Positions 33,240 through 42,686 are shown, counted from the first letter of the stretch. The stretch is 64,000 nucleotides of DNA from JAFKFI01 sp963795435 (GCA_963795435.1 CAWCHV010000009.1:682001-746000), one strand, 5' to 3'. Notes: generated by a model not told the origin, from the sequence alone. Translations and numbers: made by a program.

Positions 33240-33808
33240 GGGACACGGTAATCGTGTTCGCACGCGCCCCCCGGCTCGGCGCGGTGAAGCGCCGCCTGGC
33301 TCGCGACATCGGCGACCGCGCCGCGCTGCATTTCCATCGGAGCACACTGGCCCGGCTTGCGCGCGCGCTGGCAGCCGACCGCCGTTTCCGCACGCTGCTC
33401 GCGGTCACGCCGGATCGCCTCGGCTTCCGGCTTCCCGCGCGGCTGCCGCGAATCGGACAGGGGCGCGGCGACCTCGGCCGCCGAATGCACCGCGCCTGCA
33501 CCCGCTTTCCGCGTGGGCGGGTCGCCATCATCGGCAGCGACATCCCTGATGCCGGCCCATCGGATCTCGTGGCGGTCTTCCGCGCGCTCGGCCGCGCGGA
33601 GGCGGCGTTCGGTCCCGCCGAGGATGGCGGCTACTGGCTGGTGGCGCTCTCGCCGCGACGGCCCGCCAGACCCTTCTCCCGCGTTCGCTGGTCGAGCGAG
33701 CACGCGCTCGCCGACACGCTCGCGAATTTCCGTGGCCGGCGGATCGCGTTCCTTCGCCGGCTTGACGATGTAGACACGGCGGCGGATCTGGCGAAGCTCC
33801 GCGCATGA
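33236..33808 (+). CDS. DUF2064 glycosyltransferase-like, rSAM/selenodomain-associated type 1
   Basis: This 190-residue protein starts at GTG 33236, overlapping the preceding stop. It opens with VIVFARAPRLGAVKRRLA, the pattern of the TIGR04282 family, and has IGSDIPDAGPSDL and PAEDGGYWLVAL, which fit a nucleotide-binding GT-A-like fold. These two transferases are usually a pair; they probably modify one unknown substrate in turn. The 3' end overlaps the ClC transporter ATG by 4 bp. Confidence 0.85.
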   Translation: MRDTVIVFARAPRLGAVKRRLARDIGDRAALHFHRSTLARLARALAADRRFRTLLAVTPDRLGFRLPARLPRIGQGRGDLGRRMHRACTRFPRGRVAIIGSDIPDAGPSDLVAVFRALGRAEAAFGPAEDGGYWLVALSPRRPARPFSRVRWSSEHALADTLANFRGRRIAFLRRLDDVDTAADLAKLRA

Positions 33809-35139
33809 AGATGCCGATCACCCCCGAGCGCCGCGCGCGCTTGCGCCGCCTCGCCCGGATGCCGCTGGTCTCGCCACGGCTGTGGATACGCCGCCTCGTG
33901 TTCTGGTTTGGCGCGACGCTGGTCGCGGTGGTGGCGATCGGCTTCGCCACCGGCGCCGACATGGCGATGCGGGCCTTCCTTTGGGTGCTGGACGGCCGCC
34001 CGTGGCTTGCCTTCGTGATCGCCCCGGCCGGGCTCGTGATCTCCCTGCTGCTGACGCGACACGTCTTTCCCGGCGCGCAAGGCAGCGGCATCCCGCAGGT
34101 GATCGCCGCGCTGCACATGACCGACGAGGCGCTGGTGGCGCGGGTGCTGAGCCTGCGCATCGCGGTCGGCAAGATCCTGCTGACGCTGCTCGGCCTCGCT
34201 TGCGGCGCCTCCATCGGCCGCGAGGGGCCGACAGTGCAGGTCGGCGCCTCGATCATGTATGCGGTCGGCAAGCGGCTGCGTCTGCCGCGTGTCGAACTCC
34301 AGCGGGCACTTGTGCTCGCGGGCGGCGCCGCCGGGATCGCCGCGGCGTTCAACACGCCGCTTGCGGGCGTGGTGTTCGCGATCGAGGAGCTCAGCCATTC
34401 CTTCGAGGCGCGCACGTCGGGCGTGGTGTTCACCGCCGTGATCATCGCCGGCGTCACGACGCTCGGCCTGATGGGCAACTACACGTATTTCGGCCACACG
34501 GCGGCCGAGCTCGATTTCGGCACGGCGTGGTCCGGGGTGGCGTTGTGTGGCGTTACCGGCGGGCTCGCGGGAGGATTGTTCAGCTCCGCGCTGCTGGCCT
34601 TCGCGCGGGGCCTGCCCGGCCGCACCGGGCTGTTCCTCGCGCGCCATCCCGTCCTGTTCGCCGCCCTCTGCGGCTTGGCGATCGCGGTCTGTGGCTGGCT
34701 GTCCGACGGCAGCACGTACGGCACCGGCTACGCGCAAGCGCGCGGCATCGTCGAGGGTCACTCGACGCTGCCCGCCAGCTACGCCGGGCTGAAACTGGTC
34801 GCCAACGTCGTCTCCTACATCAGCGGCATCCCGGGCGGCATCTTCGCCCCGGCGCTGGCGGTCGGCGCCGGCCTTGGCGAGTGGTTGTCACACGTCGTTC
34901 CCTCCGCGAGTTCCGGCGCCGTGGTTCTGCTCGGCATGGTCGCCTATTTTTCGGGCGTCGTGCAGGCGCCGATCACCGCGACGGTGATCGTGATGGAGAT
35001 GACCGACAACCAGCGCATGACGATCCCGCTGATGGCGGCTGCCTTCCTGGCGTTCGGAGTATCGCGGCTGGTCTGTCGCCGGCCGATCTATACCGCCCTC
35101 GCACGCCGCTTCGTCGCGGCGCAGACGCGCGCTCCCTAA
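33805..35139 (+). CDS. ClC-type chloride/proton antiporter
   Basis: This 444-residue membrane protein carries the ClC selectivity motifs: GSGIPQV (about residue 92), GREGPTVQ containing the gating Glu, and GGIFAPAL. An Glu in AIEELSHSF is in the place of the internal proton Glu of antiporters, so exchange rather than channel activity is likely. No CBS domains are present. It overlaps the DUF2064 gene by 4 bp, yet its function is not obviously related to the transferases. Confidence 0.9.
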   Translation: MKMPITPERRARLRRLARMPLVSPRLWIRRLVFWFGATLVAVVAIGFATGADMAMRAFLWVLDGRPWLAFVIAPAGLVISLLLTRHVFPGAQGSGIPQVIAALHMTDEALVARVLSLRIAVGKILLTLLGLACGASIGREGPTVQVGASIMYAVGKRLRLPRVELQRALVLAGGAAGIAAAFNTPLAGVVFAIEELSHSFEARTSGVVFTAVIIAGVTTLGLMGNYTYFGHTAAELDFGTAWSGVALCGVTGGLAGGLFSSALLAFARGLPGRTGLFLARHPVLFAALCGLAIAVCGWLSDGSTYGTGYAQARGIVEGHSTLPASYAGLKLVANVVSYISGIPGGIFAPALAVGAGLGEWLSHVVPSASSGAVVLLGMVAYFSGVVQAPITATVIVMEMTDNQRMTIPLMAAAFLAFGVSRLVCRRPIYTALARRFVAAQTRAP

Positions 35140-35160
35140 GTGGGCTGGAACTTACGATGC

Positions 35161-35493
35161 TCAGGCGATCCCAAGGAACACGGCAAGAGATCGGTTTACC
35201 TCCAGCATCGCCATATCGCTCAAGTGACCGATCACCTGGCCGATTTTCCTTAGCGGCTGCGTCACTGCCTTGTCGATCATCACGTGGGAAGTCTGGGACA
35301 ACCCGTTCTGTGCATCGGGATCAATCTGGACGCGCAGCAGTGGAGCATTCTCGAGCGTGCTCGTGAGCGGCAAGAGGGTAACGGCCGGAAGGCGGTGGAA
35401 TTGGTCCGCCTGGATCACAAGTGCCGGGCGCGGCTTTCCCAAATTACCCGCAAGTGCGACGGTGACGAGATCGCCACGCCTCAAGGCGTCCAT
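35161..35493 (-). CDS. MazF/PemK-like toxin
   Basis: This 110-residue protein has the MazF fold signature: MDALRRGDLVTVAL, then PRPALVIQADQF, VTLLPLTSTL and HVMIDKAVTQPLRKIGQVIGHL. MazF toxins cut mRNA. It overlaps the upstream antitoxin gene by 13 bp, which gives coupling. It is convergent with the ClC gene, with 21 bp between stops. A second, distinct PemK-like toxin is at 310-747. Confidence 0.88.
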   Translation of the reverse strand: MDALRRGDLVTVALAGNLGKPRPALVIQADQFHRLPAVTLLPLTSTLENAPLLRVQIDPDAQNGLSQTSHVMIDKAVTQPLRKIGQVIGHLSDMAMLEVNRSLAVFLGIA

Positions 35494-35696
35494 CCATCCA
35501 CGTCATCCGCCGCGTACCAGGCCTCGTGGGTGTTTCCCTCGGCCGCCGCGATGAGGCGGGATTGTCGCTCGGCCTCCGCAGCGAAGCCCGGCGCGCGGGT
35601 GTCAGGCACCCATATCTGCACAGGCCTCAGGCCCGCGGCACGCAGCTTGTCCCGCCGACGCTGGACACGCTGCGCGCTCCCTTGATGCTTGACCAT
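35481..35696 (-). CDS. MazE-type antitoxin (DUF3018-like)
   Basis: This 71-residue basic protein begins VKHQGSAQRVQRRRDKLRAAGLRPVQIWVPD, matching the short MazE/DUF3018 antitoxins of alphaproteobacteria, with a DNA-binding basic N-terminus and an acidic, Trp-containing C-terminus (WYAADDVDGW). It starts at ATG 35696. A palindrome lies directly upstream and is the likely operator. Confidence 0.85.
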   Translation of the reverse strand: MVKHQGSAQRVQRRRDKLRAAGLRPVQIWVPDTRAPGFAAEAERQSRLIAAAEGNTHEAWYAADDVDGWTP

Positions 35697-35731
35697 GCAT
35701 TACATGTAACGCAGGCCATTGCGCAATTCAA
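35697..35731 (-). promoter_or_regulatory. Promoter and palindromic operator of the mazEF-like operon
   Basis: A perfect palindrome TTACATGTAA (35700-35709), extended by GC on both sides, touches the antitoxin start codon. On the minus strand TTGAAT (35726-35731) and TACATG (35703-35708) are 17 bp apart. If used, RNA would begin at or within a base or two of the ATG, giving a leaderless message. Repression by the antitoxin complex is likely. Confidence 0.5.
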
Positions 35732-35806
35732 GTCGCCCGCTGCTCCGGACCCGCTACCCTGCTGGCGCCGAGTATCGTGGCCCATCGGCGCTGTCGGAGA
35801 GGCGTC

Positions 35807-36343
35807 TCATCTCAGATGCTCCTGCAACCGAGGCATCAGTTCGACCAGGTTGCAGGGCCGATGCCGGCTGTCGAGCTGCCACAGCAGAATGTCGTCCCAG
35901 CCGTCCTTCACCGCGCCGGTGCTGCCGGGCAGCGCGAACAGGTAGGTGCCGCCCGCAACGCCGCCGATCGCGCGGGACTGCATCGTGGACGTGGCGATCT
36001 TCTGGTAGCTCAACATGCGGAACAACTCGCCGAAACCCTCGATGCGTTTCTCCATCACGCGCTCGAATGCTTCGGGGGTTACATCGCGCCCAGTGATGCC
36101 GGTGCCGCCCGTGCTGATCACGACGTCGATCGTTGCATCTGAAATCCATGTGCGCAGCAGCCGCTCGATCGCGTTCGCATCGTCCTTCTCGATGACGCGA
36201 GCCGCCACCCGGTGCCCGGCCTTGGTGATGCGCTCGGTCAGCGCGTCGCCGGACGTGTCGTTCGCCGCGCTGCGCGTGTCCGACACGGTGAGAACGGCGA
36301 TGTTGACGGGAACGAACGGACGGCTTTCGTCGATGCGCGCCAT
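35807..36343 (-). CDS. moaB: Molybdenum cofactor biosynthesis protein B
   Basis: This 178-residue protein of the MoaB/MogA family adenylylates molybdopterin. It has the MPT-binding motif VVISTGGTGITGRDVTPEA and the C-terminal LPGSTGAVKDGWDDIL. It is about the length of E. coli MoaB. The ribosome site AGGAGGAAACTC before ATG 36343 is strong. It lies 18 bp after the lytic transglycosylase gene on the same strand; no other moa genes are in the window. Confidence 0.92.
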   Translation of the reverse strand: MARIDESRPFVPVNIAVLTVSDTRSAANDTSGDALTERITKAGHRVAARVIEKDDANAIERLLRTWISDATIDVVISTGGTGITGRDVTPEAFERVMEKRIEGFGELFRMLSYQKIATSTMQSRAIGGVAGGTYLFALPGSTGAVKDGWDDILLWQLDSRHRPCNLVELMPRLQEHLR

Positions 36344-36361
36344 GAGTTTCCTCCTGCCGCG

Positions 36362-38212
36362 CTAATGGACGCGGGGCGCAGCGGCTGCGATTGTCTCAGT
36401 TTCCTCGGTCGGCGTGAAGCGCGGGAACGCGCCGGCCGCCATCGCGTCAAGGCTTGGCGACGGAAGATGCAGCCGTGCCGCGTAGATCCACGTGTAGGCC
36501 AGCGTGTGTTGCACGAAAGCGCGGGTCTCCGGAAGCGGGATCGCCTCGATGAACATCAGAGGATCCCCGCCGTCGCGGACCGTGCCGCCCCAGCGCGCGA
36601 AGCTGCCCGGCCCCGCGTTGTAGCTCGCCAGAACGCGGATGAGATCGCCGTCGATCCGATCCTGTTCCGCGAGATAGCTCACATAACGTTGCCCGAGTTC
36701 GAGATTGAGCGCCGGATCGTGCAGTCGCGCGCCGCTCGATGCGAGCGAGGGGTCATCCGCGAGATAGCCGGCGGTAACGGGCATGATCTGCATCAGCCCG
36801 CGCGCGCCTACGGGCGAGATCGCGCCGGGGTCGAAATTCAATTCCACCCGGGCCAGCGCGTAGACCAGCGCGGGATCGACCTGAAACCCGCTCCTCGGCC
36901 GCAGCTTCGGGACCGGGAAGCGGTCGAAATCGCGTGGCTTGCCGTCGGCCGCCTGCACCAAGGTGGCGAGTTGCGCGGCGAGGTCGGTGAAGCCCGCCTC
37001 GCGGGCGACCAGCAGCACGGCGTTGCGCAGAGAGGCGTCGTCCTTGGCCGTGGGCCATAGCATCCGCAACTCGGCCTCGGCGCGATCCGGCTGTCCGACT
37101 TGCAGCAGCGCGAACGCCCGCAGCCCCTGCGGCGTGTCCGCCACCGCCTCGAGATCGGCGCCGCTCAAGGTCTGCCGGCCCCACGCGAAGCCGCCGCCCA
37201 CGCCGAGCATCCGCCGCGCGATCAGGCCGTAGAGCGTGCGCGGCTCCTCGGTCGCCCGTTTCATCCAGGGCGCGAAGCCGGACAGGCGGCCAACGCGCAG
37301 GTGCGCGCGCGCCGCCCAGAACGCACCCGCGGCGCGCACCTTGGCGGGCGCGTAAGCGGCTCGGACGGCGTCTTCGAAACAGGTGAGGGCCAGATCGGGC
37401 CGATTCAGCCGCCAGGCGGCGAGGCCCGCGACGTAGCCGGCGAGGCCCACCTGGTCGTTCGCCGGCGTGCGGCGGACCGTGTTGCTCGCGACCTCGAGCG
37501 CCTCGGCGTCCTCGTTGCGGGTGAACAGGATCTGCGCCACCTCGGCGCGCAGCAGTGCGGCATAGGCGGGCTTCATGCCCTTGGTCCGCGCGATCAGCCG
37601 CAGCGCCGAGGATGCGTTGCCCTGGCTCGCACGTTCCGCGACGGTGCGGTCCAGCGGCGGGTTGCGCGAGATCGACCGTTCCCTTGGGTCGTCGTCCTCC
37701 GGCACCGGCATCTGTTCAATGGCCGCGGGGAGGCCGGTGGCGGTGTCCGGCAGCGGCGGCACCGCCGTGCCCTTGGGCACGCGGCGGATCAGGAGGTCAC
37801 GGATGGCGGCGGCGTCGGGCTCGTCGGCGTAGCGCGACAGCCAGGCCGTCAACTCGTCGGCGGTCGATCGGTGGAAACGGCCCAGGTAGCGATCGGCCTG
37901 AATGTGTCCGAGCAGGGTCGTGCTTGTCAGCAGCCCGGTCTCTTGCGCCGCCTCTGCCATCCGGCCGTGTGCCTGCAGGGCAAAGATCCGGCGGATGCGG
38001 GCGGCTTCGCTTGGAGCGAGCGGCTGGGGCAGGCCGACGGCGCCGCCCGTCAGCGACGGCGCGCGCGGAATCGCCATCGCGGCTTCGTCGCCCGAATTCG
38101 GTGTGTCCTGCGCCTGCGCGGCCGGGGCGAACGCTCCGGCGAGAATCGCGGCCCCGGCGACGATGGCCCGGGCGACTGGCAGGCGGGAGAGCGCTGAGCC
38201 GATCCCTCGCAT
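36362..38212 (-). CDS. Soluble lytic murein transglycosylase (SLT family)
   Basis: This 616-residue exported enzyme has a signal peptide (ARAIVAGAAILAGAFAPAAQA), a long alpha-helical domain of TPR-like helices (about residues 60-440), then the SLT catalytic domain with ALARVELNFDPGAISPVGA (catalytic Glu in RVE), GARGLMQIMP and VLASYNAGPGSF. It cuts peptidoglycan to anhydromuropeptides in the periplasm. The residue after the catalytic Glu is Leu where Ser is usual. It is followed by moaB in a likely operon. Confidence 0.92.
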   Translation of the reverse strand: MRGIGSALSRLPVARAIVAGAAILAGAFAPAAQAQDTPNSGDEAAMAIPRAPSLTGGAVGLPQPLAPSEAARIRRIFALQAHGRMAEAAQETGLLTSTTLLGHIQADRYLGRFHRSTADELTAWLSRYADEPDAAAIRDLLIRRVPKGTAVPPLPDTATGLPAAIEQMPVPEDDDPRERSISRNPPLDRTVAERASQGNASSALRLIARTKGMKPAYAALLRAEVAQILFTRNEDAEALEVASNTVRRTPANDQVGLAGYVAGLAAWRLNRPDLALTCFEDAVRAAYAPAKVRAAGAFWAARAHLRVGRLSGFAPWMKRATEEPRTLYGLIARRMLGVGGGFAWGRQTLSGADLEAVADTPQGLRAFALLQVGQPDRAEAELRMLWPTAKDDASLRNAVLLVAREAGFTDLAAQLATLVQAADGKPRDFDRFPVPKLRPRSGFQVDPALVYALARVELNFDPGAISPVGARGLMQIMPVTAGYLADDPSLASSGARLHDPALNLELGQRYVSYLAEQDRIDGDLIRVLASYNAGPGSFARWGGTVRDGGDPLMFIEAIPLPETRAFVQHTLAYTWIYAARLHLPSPSLDAMAAGAFPRFTPTEETETIAAAAPRVH

Positions 38213-38324
38213 CGGCAGCGCCCCTACACGCCCGACTCCTCGGCCGCAACCCTTCGGGGGGAGACGAATCCCATCCGGCGAGACACCACAATGGATTTCC
38301 AGGCCTTATCCGACGGCTTGGAAG

Positions 38325-39104
38325 TCACGATTTTGACAGGTCTCCGTCCAGAGCCCTGCGCAGGACGCGCAGGTCGGCCCACGCGGCGCGCCGACCGGCG
38401 GCGCTGGCGAGGAGTGACGCGGGGCTTGCGGTCGCCAGGGCAGGGACCGGCGCAGCCAGGCCTGGGACGGCCAGGTCGACCCATGTGCCACGTGTCCGGC
38501 GGCGCGATCCCGTGGCGGGCAGCAGGGCTCGAGCCGCCAGCGGCCCGAGCAGGACCAGCCGTCGCGGTGCGGCGAGGGCAACGTGCCGCAGCAGGAACGG
38601 CAGGCAGAGTGCGATTTCCGTCTCGCTCGGCGGCCGGCCGCCGGGCGGACGCCAAGGAACCAGCATGGCGATCCGTATATCGTCGCGGGCCAGTCCGATG
38701 CCGGCGAGCATCCGGTCCAGCAAGGCTCCGGCGGGTCCGACAAATGGGCGCCCCGAGCGATCCTCGTCCGGCCCCGGCACGTCGCCGACGAGCATCAGGT
38801 CGGCCTTCCTTCCCTCGCCAAAGACGAGGTTCGCTGCCGTGTCGCGGAGCGCGCAACCCTCGAAACCGGCCAAAGCGGCACGCAAGGCGTCGAGGCTGTC
38901 GGCCCCGGCGGCGGCCTGCTCGGCTTGGACGACGGACGCCACCGTGCGGGCAGCCGGCATGACAGCGCGCGGCGGCGCTGGCGCCTCCCGGGTCGGACAC
39001 GGGGCCGGGGCCGGTGGCCGGGCGCGATTGACCGGTGCCTCGTCGAGCGCCTCGTCGGCACCCCACTCGATCTGCAGCTTCAGGGCGGCGAGCGCGTCGT
39101 CCAT
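38325..39104 (-). CDS. Uracil-DNA glycosylase, family 4-like, with reduced Fe-S ligands
   Basis: This 259-residue protein starts at ATG 39104 with a Pro/Ala-rich N-terminal part (about residues 1-75). The glycosylase core has LMLVGDVPGPDEDRSGRPFV, GPAGALLDRMLAG and LLGPLAARALLP. Two of the four Cys that hold the 4Fe-4S cluster in family 4 enzymes are replaced: FEGCALRDTA has one Cys of a pair, and LVPWRPPGGRP has Trp where Cys is expected, although the Cys in IALCLPFL remains. It removes uracil from DNA by family inference. It is divergent from the ETF-QO gene. Confidence 0.85.
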   Translation of the reverse strand: MDDALAALKLQIEWGADEALDEAPVNRARPPAPAPCPTREAPAPPRAVMPAARTVASVVQAEQAAAGADSLDALRAALAGFEGCALRDTAANLVFGEGRKADLMLVGDVPGPDEDRSGRPFVGPAGALLDRMLAGIGLARDDIRIAMLVPWRPPGGRPPSETEIALCLPFLLRHVALAAPRRLVLLGPLAARALLPATGSRRRTRGTWVDLAVPGLAAPVPALATASPASLLASAAGRRAAWADLRVLRRALDGDLSKS

Positions 39105-39225
39105 GTGGCTATTCCTGCCCGTCGGGGCGACTTTGCGCAACGCGGTCACTCTGCCTAGTTTGCCGGAAATGCCCAAGACGAACGCTCGGATGGGACAAGT
39201 GTCGCGGGCTGGGCCGGAGGGGAAG

Positions 39226-40878
39226 ATGGCGGAAGACGGATCGGCGGATGGTGGGGCGCCCCGGGAGGCGATGGAGTTCGACGTGGTGATCGTCGGCGCT
39301 GGCCCGTCGGGGCTGGCCGCCGCCATTCGCCTCAAGCAGATCTCGCCGGATGCGTCGGTTTGCCTGGTGGAAAAGGGCGGCGAGGTCGGAGCCCACATTC
39401 TCTCAGGGGCGGTCGTGGAGCCACGCGCCCTGGACGAGCTGATCCCGGACTGGCGGGAGAAGGATGCGCCGCTCACCACGGAGGCGAGCGATGACCGCTT
39501 CCTGTTCCTCACCGCGACCCGCAGCTTCAAGCTGCCGACGCCGCCGCAGATGAACAATCACGGCAACTACATCGTCTCGCTGGGCAACGTCTGCCGCTGG
39601 CTGGCGCAGCAGGCCGAGGCGCTCGGCGTGGAAATCTATCCCGGCTTCGCCGCCGCCGAGGTGCTGGAGGAGGACGGCCGCGTGGTCGGCGTCGCGACCG
39701 GCGACATGGGCATCGGCAAGGACGGCAAGCCCACCGAGAACTTCCAGCGCGGCATCGAGCTTCGCGCCACCTACACCTTGCTCGCGGAAGGCTGCCGGGG
39801 CTCGCTCTCGAAGCGGCTGATCGCGCGCTACGACCTGCGCGCCGGGCACGACATGCAGACCTACGCGCTCGGCATCAAGGAGCTATGGGAGATCCCCGCC
39901 GCCAACCACAAGCCCGGACTGATCGAGCACAGCATCGGCTGGCCGCTCGATCGCGGCACCTATGGCGGATCGTTCCTGTATCATTTCGGCGAGAACCTGG
40001 TTTCCTACGGCTTCGTCGTCGGCCTCGACTACAGCAATCCGTGGCTGTCGCCCTTCGAGGAGATGCAGCGCTTCAAGACGCATCCGGCGGTGCGCCGGCA
40101 TTTCGAGGGCGGCCGGCGCATCAGCTACGGCGCGCGCGCGCTCAACGAGGGCGGGCTGCAGTCGATCCCCCGCCTGACCTTTCCGGGCGGCGCGCTGATC
40201 GGCGACGCAGCCGGCTTCCTGAACGTGCCGAAGATCAAGGGCACGCATACCTCCATGAAGTCCGGCATGGTCGCCGCCGAGGCCGTCGCGGAGGCGCTCG
40301 CCAATGGCCGCCCGGCCGAGCCCGCCTCCTACCCCGACAAGCTCCGGGCGAGCTGGGTCTGGGATGAACTTTCCGCCGTACGCAACATCCGCCCGTCCTT
40401 CGCCAAGTTCGGCATGTGGGGCGGACTGGTCTACTCGGCGCTCGACACCTACCTGTTCCGGGGCCGCGCGCCGTGGACCTTCCATCATCCGCACAAGGAC
40501 AACGAGACGCTGATCGAAGCCGACAAGGCGCCGAAGATCGCCTACCCGCGTCCGGATGGCGTGCTGACCTTCGATCGACTCTCGTCGGTGTTCATCAGCA
40601 ACACCAACCACGAAGAGAACCAGCCGGGGCATCTGCACCTGCTGGACCCGTCGAAAGCGATTTCGGTGAATTGGGACCACTATCGCAGCCCCGAGACCCG
40701 CTACTGCCCGGCCGGGGTCTATGAGATCGTCGGCGCCGAGGAGGGCCATCCGCAGCTGCAGATCAACGCGCAGAACTGCGTCCACTGCAAGACCTGCGAC
40801 ATCAAGGATCCTGCCCAGAACATCGACTGGGTGACGCCCGAGGGGTCCGGCGGGCCGAACTATCCCGGCGGCATGTAG
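39226..40878 (+). CDS. Electron transfer flavoprotein-ubiquinone oxidoreductase
   Basis: ETF-QO passes electrons from ETF, reduced by acyl-CoA and other dehydrogenases, to the ubiquinone pool. The 550-residue protein has an FAD motif (VVIVGAGPSGLAAAIRLKQ), the membrane-associated quinone region, and the 4Fe-4S cluster site with RYCPAGVYEI and INAQNCVHCKTCDIKDPAQN. The start is placed at ATG 39226, supported by CGGAGGGGAAG; upstream ATGs at 39169 and 39190 would add residues without family likeness. ETF genes are not in the window. Confidence 0.95.
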   Translation: MAEDGSADGGAPREAMEFDVVIVGAGPSGLAAAIRLKQISPDASVCLVEKGGEVGAHILSGAVVEPRALDELIPDWREKDAPLTTEASDDRFLFLTATRSFKLPTPPQMNNHGNYIVSLGNVCRWLAQQAEALGVEIYPGFAAAEVLEEDGRVVGVATGDMGIGKDGKPTENFQRGIELRATYTLLAEGCRGSLSKRLIARYDLRAGHDMQTYALGIKELWEIPAANHKPGLIEHSIGWPLDRGTYGGSFLYHFGENLVSYGFVVGLDYSNPWLSPFEEMQRFKTHPAVRRHFEGGRRISYGARALNEGGLQSIPRLTFPGGALIGDAAGFLNVPKIKGTHTSMKSGMVAAEAVAEALANGRPAEPASYPDKLRASWVWDELSAVRNIRPSFAKFGMWGGLVYSALDTYLFRGRAPWTFHHPHKDNETLIEADKAPKIAYPRPDGVLTFDRLSSVFISNTNHEENQPGHLHLLDPSKAISVNWDHYRSPETRYCPAGVYEIVGAEEGHPQLQINAQNCVHCKTCDIKDPAQNIDWVTPEGSGGPNYPGGM

Positions 40879-40961
40879 CGCGATCAACCCTTCGGCGAAT
40901 TAACGGAGGGGGTGCCGCGGCGCACATGACACGGGCAAACAGGGACTGATAGTCTGTGCGG

Positions 40962-42671
40962 ATGCAGCATATCCGCGCCAGCCTGATCGCCGTCTCCCTC
41001 CTCACCGCATGGGGTGCGGCCGCCGATCCCTCGCCCGCGGCCCCGGCCGCCCCGCGGACGGCCCGCTTCGCGCCGACGGGGCTCTATGCCGACTACCTGG
41101 ACGGGCGCTTCGCGCTGGCCAGCTCCGACGCCAACTACGCGGCGGAGTCGTTCCTCCGGGCGCTTGCGATCGACCCCGCCAACGCGGAACTGCGACAGCA
41201 GGCGTTTCTCGCCTCACTGCTGAGCGGCCGGCCCGAAGCCTTGCAGCTCGCCCGCCAGATGACGGACGACGCCGCCGCGCAGCTGCTGCTCGCGGACCGC
41301 GAGGTGAAGTCGGGGAACTGGGAGGGGGCGGCGCAGCGGTTCCGCTCCCTGCCGCGCCAGGGCGTCACGCAGGTGCTGCAGCCGCTGCTGCTCGCCTGGG
41401 CGCAGCAGGGCTCCGGACACACCGACGCCGCGCTCGCCACGCTGCGTCCGTTGGTGGAGGGGCAGCGGTTCCGCGGTGTCTATGCGCTGCATGCGGCGCT
41501 GATCGCCGACGCCGCCGGACGCGCGGCCGAGGCCGGCCGCCTCTATCAGCTCGCGGGATCCGATTATGGCGGCATGAATGTGAGGCTCGCGCAGATCCTG
41601 GCCAGCTGGCAGGCCCGGCAGGGACGCAGCGCCGAGGCCTTGCAGACGCTCAAGAGCCTCGCCGAGAGCGCGCCCGACGTGGCCATCGCATTGCCGACGC
41701 TGGCGTCCAGCCTCACGGCGCGGCCGGTGTCGCGTCCGGCGGAGGGCATCGCGGAGGCATATTTCGCGATGGCCGCCGCGATGAACGGACAGGACGCGAC
41801 GGAATTCTCCATGCAGCTGCTCCGCCTGGCGCTGGACCTGCAACCGGACTTCACCGCCGCGCGGATGCTGCTCGCGGAGACCTACGAGCTCGGCCATCAT
41901 CCCGCCGCCGCCCTGCACACGTTGGCGTCCATTTCGCCCAACGACCCGGTGGCTTCGATCGTCCAGCTGCGGCGCGCCGCCTTGCAGGACCAGATGGGCC
42001 GCACCGACGAGGCGGTGAGCGCGCTCGAGCAGATCGCCCGCGAGCACCCGGACAGCCCGTTGCCGCTCGCGCAGGAGGCCGACATGCTCCGCGCCAAGAG
42101 CCGGTTCGCCGATGCGATCCCGGTCTATGACCGCGCCATCGCCCGGGTGTCGGAGCCCACCCGGTCGGCCTGGCCGCTGTTCTACGCGCGGGGCATCGCC
42201 GAGGAGCGCTCGCACCAGTGGCCGAAGGCCGAGGCGGACTTCAAGGAGGCGCTGCGCCTCGCGCCGGACCAGCCATACGTGCTGAACTATCTCGGCTATT
42301 CCTGGGCCGATCAGGGGCAGAACCTCGCCGAGGCGCGCCAGATGCTCGAGAAAGCCGTGGCGCTGCGGCCGAATGACGGCTCGATCATCGACAGTCTCGG
42401 CTGGGTGATGCTGCGCCAGGGCGAGACCGAGCCGGCGGTGCGCTCCCTTGAGCAGGCGGTGGAGATGTCGCCCGAGGACGCCACCATCAACGGCCATCTC
42501 GGGGACGCCTATTGGGCGGCCGGACGCAAGCTGGAGGCCGGCTATCAGTGGCGCCGCGCGCTCACGCTCAACCCGGACCCGGACGACGCCGCCAGGCTCG
42601 AGGCCAAGCTGCACAATGATTTCGGCGGCACGAGCTCCAGCGCTGCGACGCCGGAGCACACCATCCAGTAG
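40962..42671 (+). CDS. Exported TPR-repeat protein
   Basis: This 569-residue protein has a short signal sequence (SLIAVSLLTAWGAAA) and consists almost entirely of helical pairs of the TPR kind, seen clearly in AEADFKEALRLAPDQPYVLNYLGYSW, AVALRPNDGSIIDSLGWVML and AVEMSPEDATINGHLGDAYW. Similar envelope TPR proteins serve as scaffolds for assembly of outer membrane or polysaccharide machinery; the partner here is unknown. It is followed by ispE with a 15-bp gap, an arrangement I associate with alphaproteobacteria. Confidence 0.85.
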   Translation: MQHIRASLIAVSLLTAWGAAADPSPAAPAAPRTARFAPTGLYADYLDGRFALASSDANYAAESFLRALAIDPANAELRQQAFLASLLSGRPEALQLARQMTDDAAAQLLLADREVKSGNWEGAAQRFRSLPRQGVTQVLQPLLLAWAQQGSGHTDAALATLRPLVEGQRFRGVYALHAALIADAAGRAAEAGRLYQLAGSDYGGMNVRLAQILASWQARQGRSAEALQTLKSLAESAPDVAIALPTLASSLTARPVSRPAEGIAEAYFAMAAAMNGQDATEFSMQLLRLALDLQPDFTAARMLLAETYELGHHPAAALHTLASISPNDPVASIVQLRRAALQDQMGRTDEAVSALEQIAREHPDSPLPLAQEADMLRAKSRFADAIPVYDRAIARVSEPTRSAWPLFYARGIAEERSHQWPKAEADFKEALRLAPDQPYVLNYLGYSWADQGQNLAEARQMLEKAVALRPNDGSIIDSLGWVMLRQGETEPAVRSLEQAVEMSPEDATINGHLGDAYWAAGRKLEAGYQWRRALTLNPDPDDAARLEAKLHNDFGGTSSSAATPEHTIQ

Positions 42672-42686
42672 CCGGATCACCTTTCG

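Noticed and set aside
38213..38324. Short coding sequence or RNA in the gap between the lytic transglycosylase and glycosylase genes
   Set aside because: Only unconvincing short frames without ribosome sites, and no stable hairpin with a T tract.
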